Part shown: positions 1 through 8,688 of the stretch, one piece after another
Position numbering within the stretch: the stretch's first letter is position 1
Layout: each line of letters begins with the position of its first letter
Assembly (NCBI RefSeq): GCF_000590925.1
Contig: NZ_CP004372.1
Coordinates: 382,001-446,000, forward strand
DNA from: Roseibacterium elongatum DSM 19469
GTDB taxonomy: Bacteria > Pseudomonadota > Alphaproteobacteria > Rhodobacterales > Rhodobacteraceae
Length of the DNA: 64,000 nt
Reading direction: 5' to 3'
Program-made: the position numbers and the translations under genes
Notes under the pieces: model-generated
What the model saw: the letters and a program-made list of their open reading frames with translations, nothing else
Told to the model about the DNA's origin: nothing
Database searches by the model: none

Positions 1-631
1 GCCTCGAACCTGGCCGGAGAGGTCGCCCGTGACGCGGTGCGCACGGCCGCGGGGCGCTCGGGGGCGACGGTCGCCGCGACGATCCCCTACGAGTTTTCGC
101 AGACGGGCGTCATCAACGTGGTGCCGCAGGTCGTGGAGGCGGTGCGCGAATACGGTTCGAACGGGTTGATCCTGACCTCGGACTCGGCAGGTGCCCTGCC
201 CTTCTTTGCCCAGTTGCTGCCGGAAAACGGCCTCGACACCGAGGCCGTGCGGGTCATGGGCCTGACCCGGTGGGACATTCCCCCGCAGACGCTTGAATTC
301 GCGGGATTGCAAGGGGGATGGTTCGCCCTGCCCGACCCGTCGGCCACGGCCGATTTCGAGGCGCGCTATCAGGCGACCTATGGCGAGCCGCCCCACAACA
401 TCGCAGCCCTTGGCTATGACGGCCTGCGCGCCGCCGCCGAGACGGCGGCCAATGCCGGACGCCTCGGCGCGGCCGAATTGACAGCGGGGGAATATCAGGG
501 GGCGAACGGTGTGTTCCGCCTCTTGGCCGATGGCACGATCTCGCGCGCCATGGCCATCGCCCAGATCACGGACAATCAGGTGGCCATCATTCGACCCCGC
601 CCCAAGACGTCTCGGCGCTCCCGGTTTCTGA
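1..631 (+). CDS. Penicillin-binding protein activator-like (LpoA/periplasmic-binding fold), 5' truncated, apparent frameshift
   Basis: The reading frame enters from the left edge, so the N-terminus is missing. The visible part resembles the C-terminal half of the periplasmic ligand-binding fold that Rhodobacterales encode as an LpoA-like activator of peptidoglycan synthases: a TSDSAGALPFFAQLLPENG segment, then GLQGGWFALPDP and ANGVFRLLADGT. In the frame as given the protein runs to 675 with a basic tail (RPRPKTSRRS) unlike the family. Dropping one T at 590-591 gives a tail reading VAIIDPAPRRLGAPGF and a stop at 629-631, which fits what I recall of the family ending. I therefore read a one-base insertion here. 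glnD follows on the same strand. Confidence 0.65.
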
Positions 632-710
632 CCGGAACCCGCGCCTTCCCATTCCGTCCGAACCGGGGGAGCTGATCCTCCCTGAAACGGCCATTCTCGA
701 TCCCGTCGAC

Positions 711-3419
711 TTGCGCGCACGGGTCGAGGCCATCGTGGCGGACACATCCGACCCCGCGGCCCTGCGCAATGCGGTGGTCGCCGTGCTGCAGACCGCGCAA
801 GAGGCCGGGCGGACGGCCATCGCCGCGGCCATCGGCACCTCACCGCTGGCGGCGCGGCGCGCCACGCGCGCCTATGCCCACCTGACGGATCAATTGGTGC
901 GCGAGGTGCTGCATGTGGCACAAACGCATCTCCACCCCAACGCGCTGCCGGGCGCTTCGGACCGGATGGCGGTGATGGCCGTGGGCGGCTATGGGCGCGG
1001 TGAAATGGCACCTTATTCCGACGTCGACCTGCTTTTCGTCACGCCATGGAAAATGACGCCCGCCATCGAAACGGTGATCGAGGCGACGCTTTACATGTTG
1101 TGGGACCTGCACATGAAGGTGGGCCACGCAAGCCGGACGGTAAAGGAATGCCTGCGCCTCGGGCGGGATGACATCACCATTCGCACATCGCTGCTGGAGA
1201 TGCGGTTCATCGGCGGCGAACAGGCGATCGCGGACGACCTGCACACCGCCCTGCGCGAGCAGCTTTTTGCCAGTACGCTCAGCGAATTCGTCGAGGCCAA
1301 GCTGGACGAACGCAGCACGCGCCACCGCAAGCAGGGCGGCCAGCGCTACATGCTGGAACCCAACGTGAAAGAGGGCAAGGGCGGGCTGCGAGACCTGCAA
1401 ACCCTGTACTGGATCGCGAAGTACCAGCATGGCGTCGAACGCGCCGCCGAGCTTGTGACCATCGGCGTCTTCCGCCCCGAGGAATTCGCCGCCTTCGACG
1501 CGGCCGAACGCTTTCTGTGGGCCGTGCGGTGTCATTTGCACCTGATCGCGGGGCGCGCGCAGGACCAGTTGACCTTTGACAATCAGGTCGCCGTGGCCGA
1601 CCGGCTCGGCTATCGGGACCATTCGGGCCGCCGCGCGGTCGAGCATTTCATGCAGGACTATTTCCGCCACGCCACGCAGGTGGGCGAGTTGACGCGCATT
1701 TTCCTGACGGCGCTGGAAGCCGCCCATGTCAAGCAGGAGCCGGGCATCCTGGGCTTTCTGCGCGGCCGCTCGCGCCGAAAAAAGCTCAAGCCGGGCTATA
1801 CGCTCAAGCAAAACCGCCTCGATCTCGACGACCCCGAGGCGTTCTTTGCCGACAAGCTGAATATCCTGCGGCTGTTCGAAGAGGCGCTGCGCACCGGCTA
1901 CCTGATCCATCCCGACGCCATGCGCGAGGTCTCGGCGCGGCTGACCCTGATCGACGACGAGATGCGCCGCGACCCCGAGGCATGCCGGATTTTCCTGGAC
2001 CTGATGTTGAAACACGGCAACCCGGAACGCTCGCTCAGGCGCATGAACGAGTTGGGGGTGCTGGCGACCTTCCTGCCGGAATTCGCGCCCGTGGTCGCGA
2101 TGATGCAGTTCAACATGTACCATAGCTACACGGTGGACGAGCACACGATCCAGGTGATCTCGCACCTTGCCCAGATCGAACGCGGCGAGTTGGAAGAGGA
2201 ACTGCCCGTCGCCTCGGGCATCCTCGAGCGGGGCGTGAACCGCAAGGTGCTGTATGTCGCCTGCCTGCTGCACGACATCGGCAAGGGCCGGAAAGAGGAT
2301 CATTCGATCGTCGGCGCGCGGATCGCGCGCGCGGTCTGCCCGCGGCTGGGGCTAAAACCGGCCGAATGCGAGACGGTCGAATGGCTGGTGCGCTATCACC
2401 TGCTGATGTCCGACATGGCGCAGAAACGTGACATCGCCGACCCGCGTACCGTGCGCGATTTCGCCAAGGCGGTGAAGACCCGCGACCGCCTGGACCTGCT
2501 GACCGTGCTGACAGTCTGCGACATTCGCGGTGTCGGCCCCGGTGTCTGGAACAACTGGAAGGCGACGCTTTTGCGCGGGCTGTACCGCGCCACGGCCTCG
2601 GCGCTGGAGACGGGGCTCGAGGACCTGAACCGAGAGAACCTGGAAGGCGAGGCCAAGCGCACCCTGCGCGCGGCCCTGTCCGAGGATTGGAGCAAATCGC
2701 AGATCAAGGCCGAGATCGACCGCCATTACGGACCCTATTGGCAGGGGCTGGACCTGACCACGCAGGTGGATTTCGCGCATATGCTGCGCGATCTCGACCC
2801 TGACGAAATCTGCATCGACACGCGCGAGGACGAAGACCGCGACGCCACGCGCGTCTGCTTTGCCCTGTCGGATCATCCCGGCATCTTCTCGCGGCTGGCC
2901 GGGGCGCTCAGCCTTGTGGGCGCGAATGTCGTGGACGCCCGGACCTATACCACCAAGGACGGCTATGCGACGGCTGTATTCTGGGTGCAGGATGCCGAGG
3001 GCAGTCCCTATGAGGCCGCGCGCCTGCCGCGCCTGAAGGGCATGATCGACAAGACCCTGAGAGGCGAGGTCGTGGCCTCGCGCGCGCTGGAAGGCCGCGA
3101 CAAGATCAAGAAGCGTGAACGCCCCTTCGACGTGCCCACCAATATCGCCTTCGACAACGAGGGCTCGGAAATCTACACGATCATCGAGGTGGACACGCGC
3201 GACCGGCCCGGCCTGCTCTATGATCTGACCAAGACCATGGCCAACAACAACATCTACATCGCCCATGCGGTGATCGCGACCTACGGGGTGCAGGTGGTCG
3301 ATACCTTTTACGTGAAGGACATGTTCGGTCTGAAACTGCACACGAAATCCAAGCAGGACAGCCTCGAGCGCAAGCTGCGCGACGCCATCGCGCGGGTGGC
3401 CGAACGGGCCGGGGCCTGA
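711..3419 (+). CDS. glnD: Bifunctional [protein-PII] uridylyltransferase / uridylyl-removing enzyme
   Basis: This is the nitrogen sensor that uridylylates PII proteins when glutamine is low and removes UMP when it is high. Visible in order are the nucleotidyltransferase signature GGYGRGEMAPYSDVDLL (residues about 92-108, with the D104/D106 metal ligands), an HD hydrolase motif HDIGKG (H521-D522), and two C-terminal ACT domains (about 711-790 and 820-900) for glutamine sensing. At 902 residues it is family length. The start is uncertain. TTG 711 is the only usual start codon nearby, but in-frame sequence upstream (ELILPETAILDPVD, from 669) looks coding and has no ATG, GTG or TTG. A strong purine run sits at 665-671. 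murJ follows after 2 bases. Confidence 0.93.
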   Translation: MRARVEAIVADTSDPAALRNAVVAVLQTAQEAGRTAIAAAIGTSPLAARRATRAYAHLTDQLVREVLHVAQTHLHPNALPGASDRMAVMAVGGYGRGEMAPYSDVDLLFVTPWKMTPAIETVIEATLYMLWDLHMKVGHASRTVKECLRLGRDDITIRTSLLEMRFIGGEQAIADDLHTALREQLFASTLSEFVEAKLDERSTRHRKQGGQRYMLEPNVKEGKGGLRDLQTLYWIAKYQHGVERAAELVTIGVFRPEEFAAFDAAERFLWAVRCHLHLIAGRAQDQLTFDNQVAVADRLGYRDHSGRRAVEHFMQDYFRHATQVGELTRIFLTALEAAHVKQEPGILGFLRGRSRRKKLKPGYTLKQNRLDLDDPEAFFADKLNILRLFEEALRTGYLIHPDAMREVSARLTLIDDEMRRDPEACRIFLDLMLKHGNPERSLRRMNELGVLATFLPEFAPVVAMMQFNMYHSYTVDEHTIQVISHLAQIERGELEEELPVASGILERGVNRKVLYVACLLHDIGKGRKEDHSIVGARIARAVCPRLGLKPAECETVEWLVRYHLLMSDMAQKRDIADPRTVRDFAKAVKTRDRLDLLTVLTVCDIRGVGPGVWNNWKATLLRGLYRATASALETGLEDLNRENLEGEAKRTLRAALSEDWSKSQIKAEIDRHYGPYWQGLDLTTQVDFAHMLRDLDPDEICIDTREDEDRDATRVCFALSDHPGIFSRLAGALSLVGANVVDARTYTTKDGYATAVFWVQDAEGSPYEAARLPRLKGMIDKTLRGEVVASRALEGRDKIKKRERPFDVPTNIAFDNEGSEIYTIIEVDTRDRPGLLYDLTKTMANNNIYIAHAVIATYGVQVVDTFYVKDMFGLKLHTKSKQDSLERKLRDAIARVAERAGA

Positions 3420-3421
3420 CG

Positions 3422-5032
3422 GTGAGTTCGGTCGCGCGTCCGATCCGCCTGATCGCGGGGTTCATCACCGTTGGCGGCTGGACGCTCGGCAGCCGCATCC
3501 TGGGGTTTGTCCGCGACATCCTGATTGCCGCCTTCATGGGGGTCGGGCCCGTGTCCGAGGCGTTCTTCATCGCCTTTTCGCTGCCCAACCTGTTTCGCCG
3601 CTTTTTTGCCGAAGGCGCGTTCAACACCGCCTTCGTGCCGATGTTTTCCAAGAAACTCGAGGGCGCCGAGGACCCGAAGGTTTTTGCCCGCGACGCCTTT
3701 TCGCTGTTGGCGACGGTCCTGATCGGCCTGACCCTGGTGGCGCAAGTGGCGATGCCGTGGTTGGTGCTGGCCATGGCCTCGGGCTTTGCGGGGGACGTGC
3801 GATTTGACCTGGCGGTCGATTTCGGTCGCATCGCCTTTGGCTACATCGTCTTCATCTCGCTGGCGGCGCTATTGTCGGGGCTGCTGAATGCCACCGGGCG
3901 CTTTGCGGCCGCGGCGGCGGCCCCCATCCTGCTGAACGTGATCCTGATCTGTCTCCTGATCGCCACGGATTACGGCCTGCTGCGCGGCGTCACAGTCGAT
4001 GTGGACAGCGGCGACGGCAGCGCCGATCTGCTGGGGTTGAACCATGGCACCGTGCTGGTTTGGGGTATCCTGCTGGCCGGCGTGGCGCAAATGGCGCTGG
4101 TCTGGATCGCCGCGGCGCGGGCGGGCTTTCGCCTGATCCCGCATTGGCCGCGCCTGACCCCCGACATGAAGAAACTGGCGGTCATCATGCTGCCGGCAAT
4201 GCTGGCCGGCGGGGTCGTGCAGATCAATCTGCTGGTCGGGCGCCAGGTCGCCAGTTTCTTTGACGGCGCGGTCGTGTGGCTGTCCTTTGCCGACAGGCTC
4301 TACCAACTGCCGCTTGGCGTAGTGGGGATCGCGATTGGCGTCGTGCTGTTGCCGGATCTGTCGCGCCGCCTGCGCGCCGGGGATGCCGAGGGCGGGCGCC
4401 ATACCCTGTCGCGCGCCGGCGAGATTTGCCTCGCCCTGACGTTCCCGGCGGCGGTGGCGCTGGTCGTGGTGCCCGTCCCTCTGATTTCGGTGCTGTTCGA
4501 ACGCGGCGCCTTCACCGCCGATGACAGCGCGGCCACCGCGCTGGCGCTGGCGGCCTATGGGCTGGGCCTGCCGGCCTTCGTGATGCAGAAGGTGCTGCAA
4601 CCGCTCTATTTCGCGCGCGAGGATACCCGCACGCCCTTCCGATATGCGCTGGTTGCGATGGTCGTGAACGCCGTGATGGCGGTCGGGCTCGCCTATGTCA
4701 TCGGGTTTGTCGGCGCGGCCCTGGGCACGACGCTGGCTGCCTGGACGATGGTCTGGCTGCTGCTGCGCGGCAAACAGGGCATGGGCGAGGTCGCCCGCTT
4801 CGACGACCGGTTCCGCCGTCGCATTCCGCGCATCGTGATCGCCTCGGTGTTGATGGGGGTTGTGTTGTGGATCGGCGCGCTGACCCTCGGGCCGCTTTTC
4901 GGCACGTCGGGCTGGCGCTACCTCGCCCTGGCCATCCTGGTTCTGGGGGGCGGGGTCGTCTATTTCGCCCTGGGGCAGATGCTGGGCGCCTTCCGCGTGG
5001 CCGAGTTCCGCAGCGCCTTGCGCCGTGGCTAG
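3422..5032 (+). CDS. murJ: Lipid II flippase MurJ (MviN family)
   Basis: This is an inner-membrane flippase that moves lipid II to the periplasm for peptidoglycan synthesis. The 536-residue protein is almost wholly hydrophobic, with about 14 membrane segments. The N-terminal pattern (LGFVRDILIAAFMG, then EAFFIAFSLPNLFRRFFAEGAF) is diagnostic of MurJ. The GTG start at 3422 lies 2 bases after the glnD stop, so translation is probably coupled. The glnD-murJ order is common in Rhodobacterales. Its stop overlaps that of the convergent rhomboid gene. Confidence 0.94.
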   Translation: MSSVARPIRLIAGFITVGGWTLGSRILGFVRDILIAAFMGVGPVSEAFFIAFSLPNLFRRFFAEGAFNTAFVPMFSKKLEGAEDPKVFARDAFSLLATVLIGLTLVAQVAMPWLVLAMASGFAGDVRFDLAVDFGRIAFGYIVFISLAALLSGLLNATGRFAAAAAAPILLNVILICLLIATDYGLLRGVTVDVDSGDGSADLLGLNHGTVLVWGILLAGVAQMALVWIAAARAGFRLIPHWPRLTPDMKKLAVIMLPAMLAGGVVQINLLVGRQVASFFDGAVVWLSFADRLYQLPLGVVGIAIGVVLLPDLSRRLRAGDAEGGRHTLSRAGEICLALTFPAAVALVVVPVPLISVLFERGAFTADDSAATALALAAYGLGLPAFVMQKVLQPLYFAREDTRTPFRYALVAMVVNAVMAVGLAYVIGFVGAALGTTLAAWTMVWLLLRGKQGMGEVARFDDRFRRRIPRIVIASVLMGVVLWIGALTLGPLFGTSGWRYLALAILVLGGGVVYFALGQMLGAFRVAEFRSALRRG

Positions 5033-5712
5033 CGTTGGCGCAGACGGGCCAGCACCCGCCGCCATCCGCCGGGGCTGACGACAAAGGACAGGACGAACCC
5101 GGTGATGAACCCGGAAAGATCGGCAACCACATTGCCGAACTCGCCCTGGATCGCGCCGAACAGGATCTGGATGCCCAGAAGCGCCCCGATCAGGACGAAG
5201 GCGCGCGCGCGGCTGCTGCCCCGGTGGCCAAGATCCACCCACATCAGAAAGGTGAACGCGCCGATCAGGCCATAGACGCCCGGATAGCCCCCGATCAGAG
5301 GATAGGCACTGTCGAGGGCAGTCACATAGACCAGCGCCCCGCCGATCGCGGACAGCCAGAAAACCGCGACGAAGGCCATGGGCGAGAACACCTCGGCCAC
5401 CATCTTGCCGATGGCGAGGATGAACACGACGACAAAGGCCGCGTGCGCAAACCCGCCATGGATCAAGGGATAGGTCAGAAACCGCAGCATCTGTTCGGGC
5501 GGAAAACTCTGGTTTTCCCACATCCAGTCGGCGACCTGATCCACCACCGCGTAGTCCTGCACCGCGGCGATCCGCCATCCGATGCCCCCCTGACCGCCCA
5601 GAAACCCGGCGCCGGCAGCCTGAAACAACAGTTCAAGCCCGCCGATCACCACGGCCAGCGCAATGACAACGGGCGGGATCGCGTTGAAGGGGGAAACGTT
5701 GTGGTCTTCCAT
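5029..5712 (-). CDS. Rhomboid-family membrane protein, probably not a protease
   Basis: A 227-residue polytopic membrane protein with the rhomboid layout: a WMWENQ loop, a HGGFAHAAFV segment (the usual HxxxN region, here H-A-A-F), then a helix where the catalytic GxSG should be. That helix reads GGYPGVYGL, with proline in the serine position. The later helix that normally carries the catalytic histidine reads VADLSGFITGF, with aspartate in its place. Both members of the catalytic dyad are therefore missing, which points to a pseudoprotease. ATG 5712 is preferred (GAGGG 11 bases upstream); ATG 5739 would add nine residues. It is transcribed away from trpS. Confidence 0.82.
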   Translation of the reverse strand: MEDHNVSPFNAIPPVVIALAVVIGGLELLFQAAGAGFLGGQGGIGWRIAAVQDYAVVDQVADWMWENQSFPPEQMLRFLTYPLIHGGFAHAAFVVVFILAIGKMVAEVFSPMAFVAVFWLSAIGGALVYVTALDSAYPLIGGYPGVYGLIGAFTFLMWVDLGHRGSSRARAFVLIGALLGIQILFGAIQGEFGNVVADLSGFITGFVLSFVVSPGGWRRVLARLRQR

Positions 5713-5817
5713 AGCGGGGTTGCCCTCGGTTGACGCCATCTGACGCCGTGGGTAAGCGAAGCGACGATGCTTGGCCAGAGGGCCTTGCGCCGCGTCCCTG
5801 AAGGAATGAGCCCGCCC

Positions 5818-6844
5818 ATGCCCGAGACCCAGTTCACCCCCCGCGTCTTTTCCGGCATCCAGCCGTCCGGCGGCCTGACCCTGGGCAATTACCTGGGCGC
5901 GATGAAACGCTTTGTGACGATGCAGGACGCGGGCACGCACGAGACGGTGTATTGCATGGTCGATCTGCACGCGATCACCGCCAAGCTGCTGGATCCGGCG
6001 GAATTGCGCGACAACACGCGCGAGTTGTGCGCCGGCTTCATCGCGGCGGGCATCGACCCCGAGAAAAGCATCCTGTTCAATCAGTCCCAGGTGCCCGAGC
6101 ACACGCAATTGGCCTGGATCTTCAACTGCGTCGCGCGCATGGGCTGGATGGGCCGCATGACCCAGTGGAAGGACAAGGCCGGCAAGAACGCCGAGGCCGC
6201 CAGCCTTGGCCTGTTCGCCTACCCGGCCCTGATGGCCGCCGACATCCTGATCTACCACGCCACGCATGTGCCGGTGGGCGACGACCAGAAGCAGCATCTC
6301 GAATTGACGCGCGACATCGCCGCCAAGTTCAACCACGATTACGGGGTCGCGTTCTTTCCCATCACCGAGCCGGTGATCGAGGGGGCCGCAACCCGCGTGA
6401 TGAACCTGCAGGACGGCACCAAGAAGATGTCCAAGTCCGACCCCTCGGACAAGACGCGCATCAACCTGACCGACAGCGCCGACGCCATCGCCAGGAAAAT
6501 CCGCAAGGCCAAGACCGACCCCGACCCCCTGCCCGAGGCCGCTGCGGACCTCGAGGGGCGGCCGGATGCACGCAACCTCGTGAACATCTACGCCGCGCTG
6601 GCCGACACCACGCCGCAACAGGTGCTGGACCAGCACGCAGGCGCGCTGTTCGGGCATTTCAAGGTGGCGCTGGCCGATATCGCGGTCGACAAGCTGGCCC
6701 CGATCTCGACCGAGATGGCCCGCCTCAAGAACGACCCGGCCGAGATCGACCGCACTTTTGGGTCGCGGGGCCGAACGCGCCCGCGAGATCGCCGCCCCGA
6801 TCCTGAACCAGACCTACGATATCGTGGGCATGTTGCGCAGCTAA
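5818..6844 (+). CDS. trpS: Tryptophanyl-tRNA synthetase, apparent frameshift near the 3' end
   Basis: A class I aminoacyl-tRNA synthetase that charges tRNA-Trp. The HIGH-equivalent TLGNYLG lies at residues 21-27 after SGIQPSGG, and KMSKS is at 203-207. The frame as given runs past the natural end to 6981 with a basic nonsense tail. Removing one base from the T4 or G3 run at 6756-6762 gives [19 protein letters not shown] and a stop at 6842-6844, a normal C-terminus and 341 residues. ATG 5818 has AAGGA 12 bases upstream; ATG 5806 is an in-frame alternative. As this is an essential enzyme, the break is more likely a sequence error than a real mutation. Confidence 0.93.
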
Positions 6845-7047
6845 GCGCGCCGCGCCGGTTGCGCCTTTCCCCCGGCCGCCCCGGAAAACCCGCAACGCTT
6901 GGCCTTTCCCGGGTCTTCCGGCCGAGTCGTGACGCGACGTCGTTACGGCGGCGCGGCGTTAGCGCCACCACTTTTGTTTGACTTTTTCAAGCGGGCGGAT
7001 ATGCTGCTCCCATCCTGAAATCGACGATCCTTTTGGGGAGTACCGCC

Positions 7048-7251
7048 ATGAGCACCCACGTGCCCACCGGTCGCCGCCCGGCTGACCGCATCATGACCCG
7101 CCCCACCCGGACCGCCGCCCTCGATGCGCGCGCCGGTGTGGCCCGTGTCCAATCGCGCCCGGTGAAACGCCCGGCCACCAAGACCGAGACGCATGACAGC
7201 GGTGCGTCCATGGAATACCAGCAGGGTTTCACCTCTGGACCTTCCGCCTGA
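7048..7251 (+). CDS. Small basic hypothetical protein (67 aa)
   Basis: A short frame with ATG 7048 behind a good ribosome site (GGGGAG about 8 bases upstream), ending 38 bases before the aminotransferase start. The product is Arg/Thr/Pro-rich and looks disordered (PTGRRPADRIMTRPTRTAALDARAGVARVQ), with no signal peptide or membrane segment. I do not recognise a family. The ribosome site and clean spacing favour a real gene, but the low-complexity composition means chance coding in GC-rich DNA cannot be excluded. Confidence 0.4.
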   Translation: MSTHVPTGRRPADRIMTRPTRTAALDARAGVARVQSRPVKRPATKTETHDSGASMEYQQGFTSGPSA

Positions 7252-7289
7252 TCCGGGCCTAGTCTCGCCCCCGAAAATCGGAGGGCGAG

Positions 7290-8153
7290 ATGGCAACCGG
7301 GACGAATATCAAGACATTTTTCGAAGGCTCATGGCATGATGCGGACGTTCCCATCATGCGGGCCGCCGATCATGGCGCATGGCTGGGCACGACGGTGTTC
7401 GACGGCGCGCGCTATGTCGATGGCCTTGCGCCCGACCTGATGGCCCATTGCGAGCGGGTCGTCGCCTCGGCCCGCGCGCTGATGCTGCACCCCGCCCAGA
7501 CCCCGCAAGAGATCCACGATATCGTCTGGGATGGTGTGAAACGCTACCCCGACGGCACCCCGGTCTATATCCGCCCGATGTTCTGGGGCATCGACGGCGG
7601 CGCGCTCGGGATCCTTCCGGCCGAAACGCCGGCGGGGTTCTGTGTGTCGCTTGAAGAGATCCCGATGGCTGACCCCAACAAGACCGTGCGCCTGACCACG
7701 ACGCAGTTCCGCCGTCCCGTTCTGGCCGACAACGTGTGCAACGCCAAGGCGGGCTGCCTTTACCCCAACAACGCCCGCATGCTGGCCGAAGCGATGTCGA
7801 AAGGCTACGACAACGCGCTGGTGGCCGACGCGATGGGCAATGTGGCCGAAAGCGCCAGCGCCAATGTCTTCATGGTGCGCGATGGCACCGTTTACACACC
7901 CATTCCGAACGGCACCTTCCTGCCCGGCATCACCCGCAAGCGCCATATAGACCTGCTGCGCGCCGATGGGCATCAGGTGGTCGAAACCGTTCTGACCTTC
8001 GATGATTTCCGCGCGGCGGACGAGGTGTTTCTGACCGGCAACCTCAACAAGGTCACGCCTGTGTCCGAATTCGACGGCACCCATTACCAGCATGGCGCGG
8101 TCGCGAAACGCGCCTACGAGCTTTACTGGGACTGGGCGCGCACCACCGCCTGA
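7290..8153 (+). CDS. ilvE: Branched-chain amino acid aminotransferase (fold type IV)
   Basis: A PLP enzyme of the class IV aminotransferase/lyase fold, expected to interconvert branched-chain amino acids and their 2-oxo acids with glutamate. K153, in NVCNAKAGCLYPNNARM, is the likely Schiff-base lysine. AMGNVAESASANVFMVRDG is the phosphate-binding region, and GTFLPGITR follows. At 287 residues it is the usual length. ATG 7290 is preceded by GGAGGGCGAG. No other ilv gene is nearby. A D-amino-acid or aminodeoxychorismate-lyase-like role in the same fold is possible but less likely. Confidence 0.85.
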   Translation: MATGTNIKTFFEGSWHDADVPIMRAADHGAWLGTTVFDGARYVDGLAPDLMAHCERVVASARALMLHPAQTPQEIHDIVWDGVKRYPDGTPVYIRPMFWGIDGGALGILPAETPAGFCVSLEEIPMADPNKTVRLTTTQFRRPVLADNVCNAKAGCLYPNNARMLAEAMSKGYDNALVADAMGNVAESASANVFMVRDGTVYTPIPNGTFLPGITRKRHIDLLRADGHQVVETVLTFDDFRAADEVFLTGNLNKVTPVSEFDGTHYQHGAVAKRAYELYWDWARTTA

Positions 8154-8223
8154 TCGCGGCAAGATGGCCGTTGCAACGCCCCCACCCCCGCGCCATGCTC
8201 GGGGGAGGGGAAGGGATGGACCC

Positions 8224-8679
8224 ATGCGCAAGTTTCTCGTCGTGCTCGACGATACCCGCGAATGTCTCAACGCCATGCGCTTTGCCGCGATGCGGGCCGC
8301 CGCCACCCATGGCGGGGTCGAGATCCTGTCGGTCATCCCCCCCGATGAATTCAACCACTGGATCGGCGTCGGCGAAGTCATGCGTGCCGAGGCCCGCGAG
8401 CGGATCGAGGCGCATTTCAACGTCTTCGCCAAATGGATGCGCGACAAGCAGGGGGTCGACCCCACGCTGGTGATCCGCGAAGGCGAACCCGTGGACGAGA
8501 TCCTGGCCCATATCCGCGAAACGCCCGAAATCGGCGTGCTTGTCCTGGGCGCGGGGTCGGACAAGGGCGGGCCGGGGCCACTGGTGACCAAGCTTACCAA
8601 AACCGCCGGCAGCCTGCCCGTGCCGATCACCGTCGTTCCCGTGGAACTGAGCAAGGAACAGTTGGAGCAGATTACCTAG
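8224..8679 (+). CDS. Universal stress protein (UspA family)
   Basis: A single-domain Usp fold of 151 residues. The first strand is KFLVVLDDTREC, and the nucleotide-loop-like segment near the C-terminus is VLGAGSDKGGPGPLVTKL followed by LPVPITVVP. The typical G-2x-G-9x-G-S/T pattern is only loosely kept, so ATP binding is not assured. The start at ATG 8224 lies after a purine-rich stretch (GGGAGGGGAAGGG). Only 9 bases separate its stop from the protease gene, so the two are probably co-transcribed. Confidence 0.82.
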   Translation: MRKFLVVLDDTRECLNAMRFAAMRAAATHGGVEILSVIPPDEFNHWIGVGEVMRAEARERIEAHFNVFAKWMRDKQGVDPTLVIREGEPVDEILAHIRETPEIGVLVLGAGSDKGGPGPLVTKLTKTAGSLPVPITVVPVELSKEQLEQIT

Positions 8680-8688
8680 GGCACTGCC

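Noticed and set aside
840..2303. Long minus-strand frame inside glnD
   Set aside because: A shadow of glnD in GC-rich DNA: His/Arg/Gln-rich, no ribosome site and no family motif. The same applies to the long antisense frames at 2352-3341, 3869-5578, 31114-33183 and 33205-34515.
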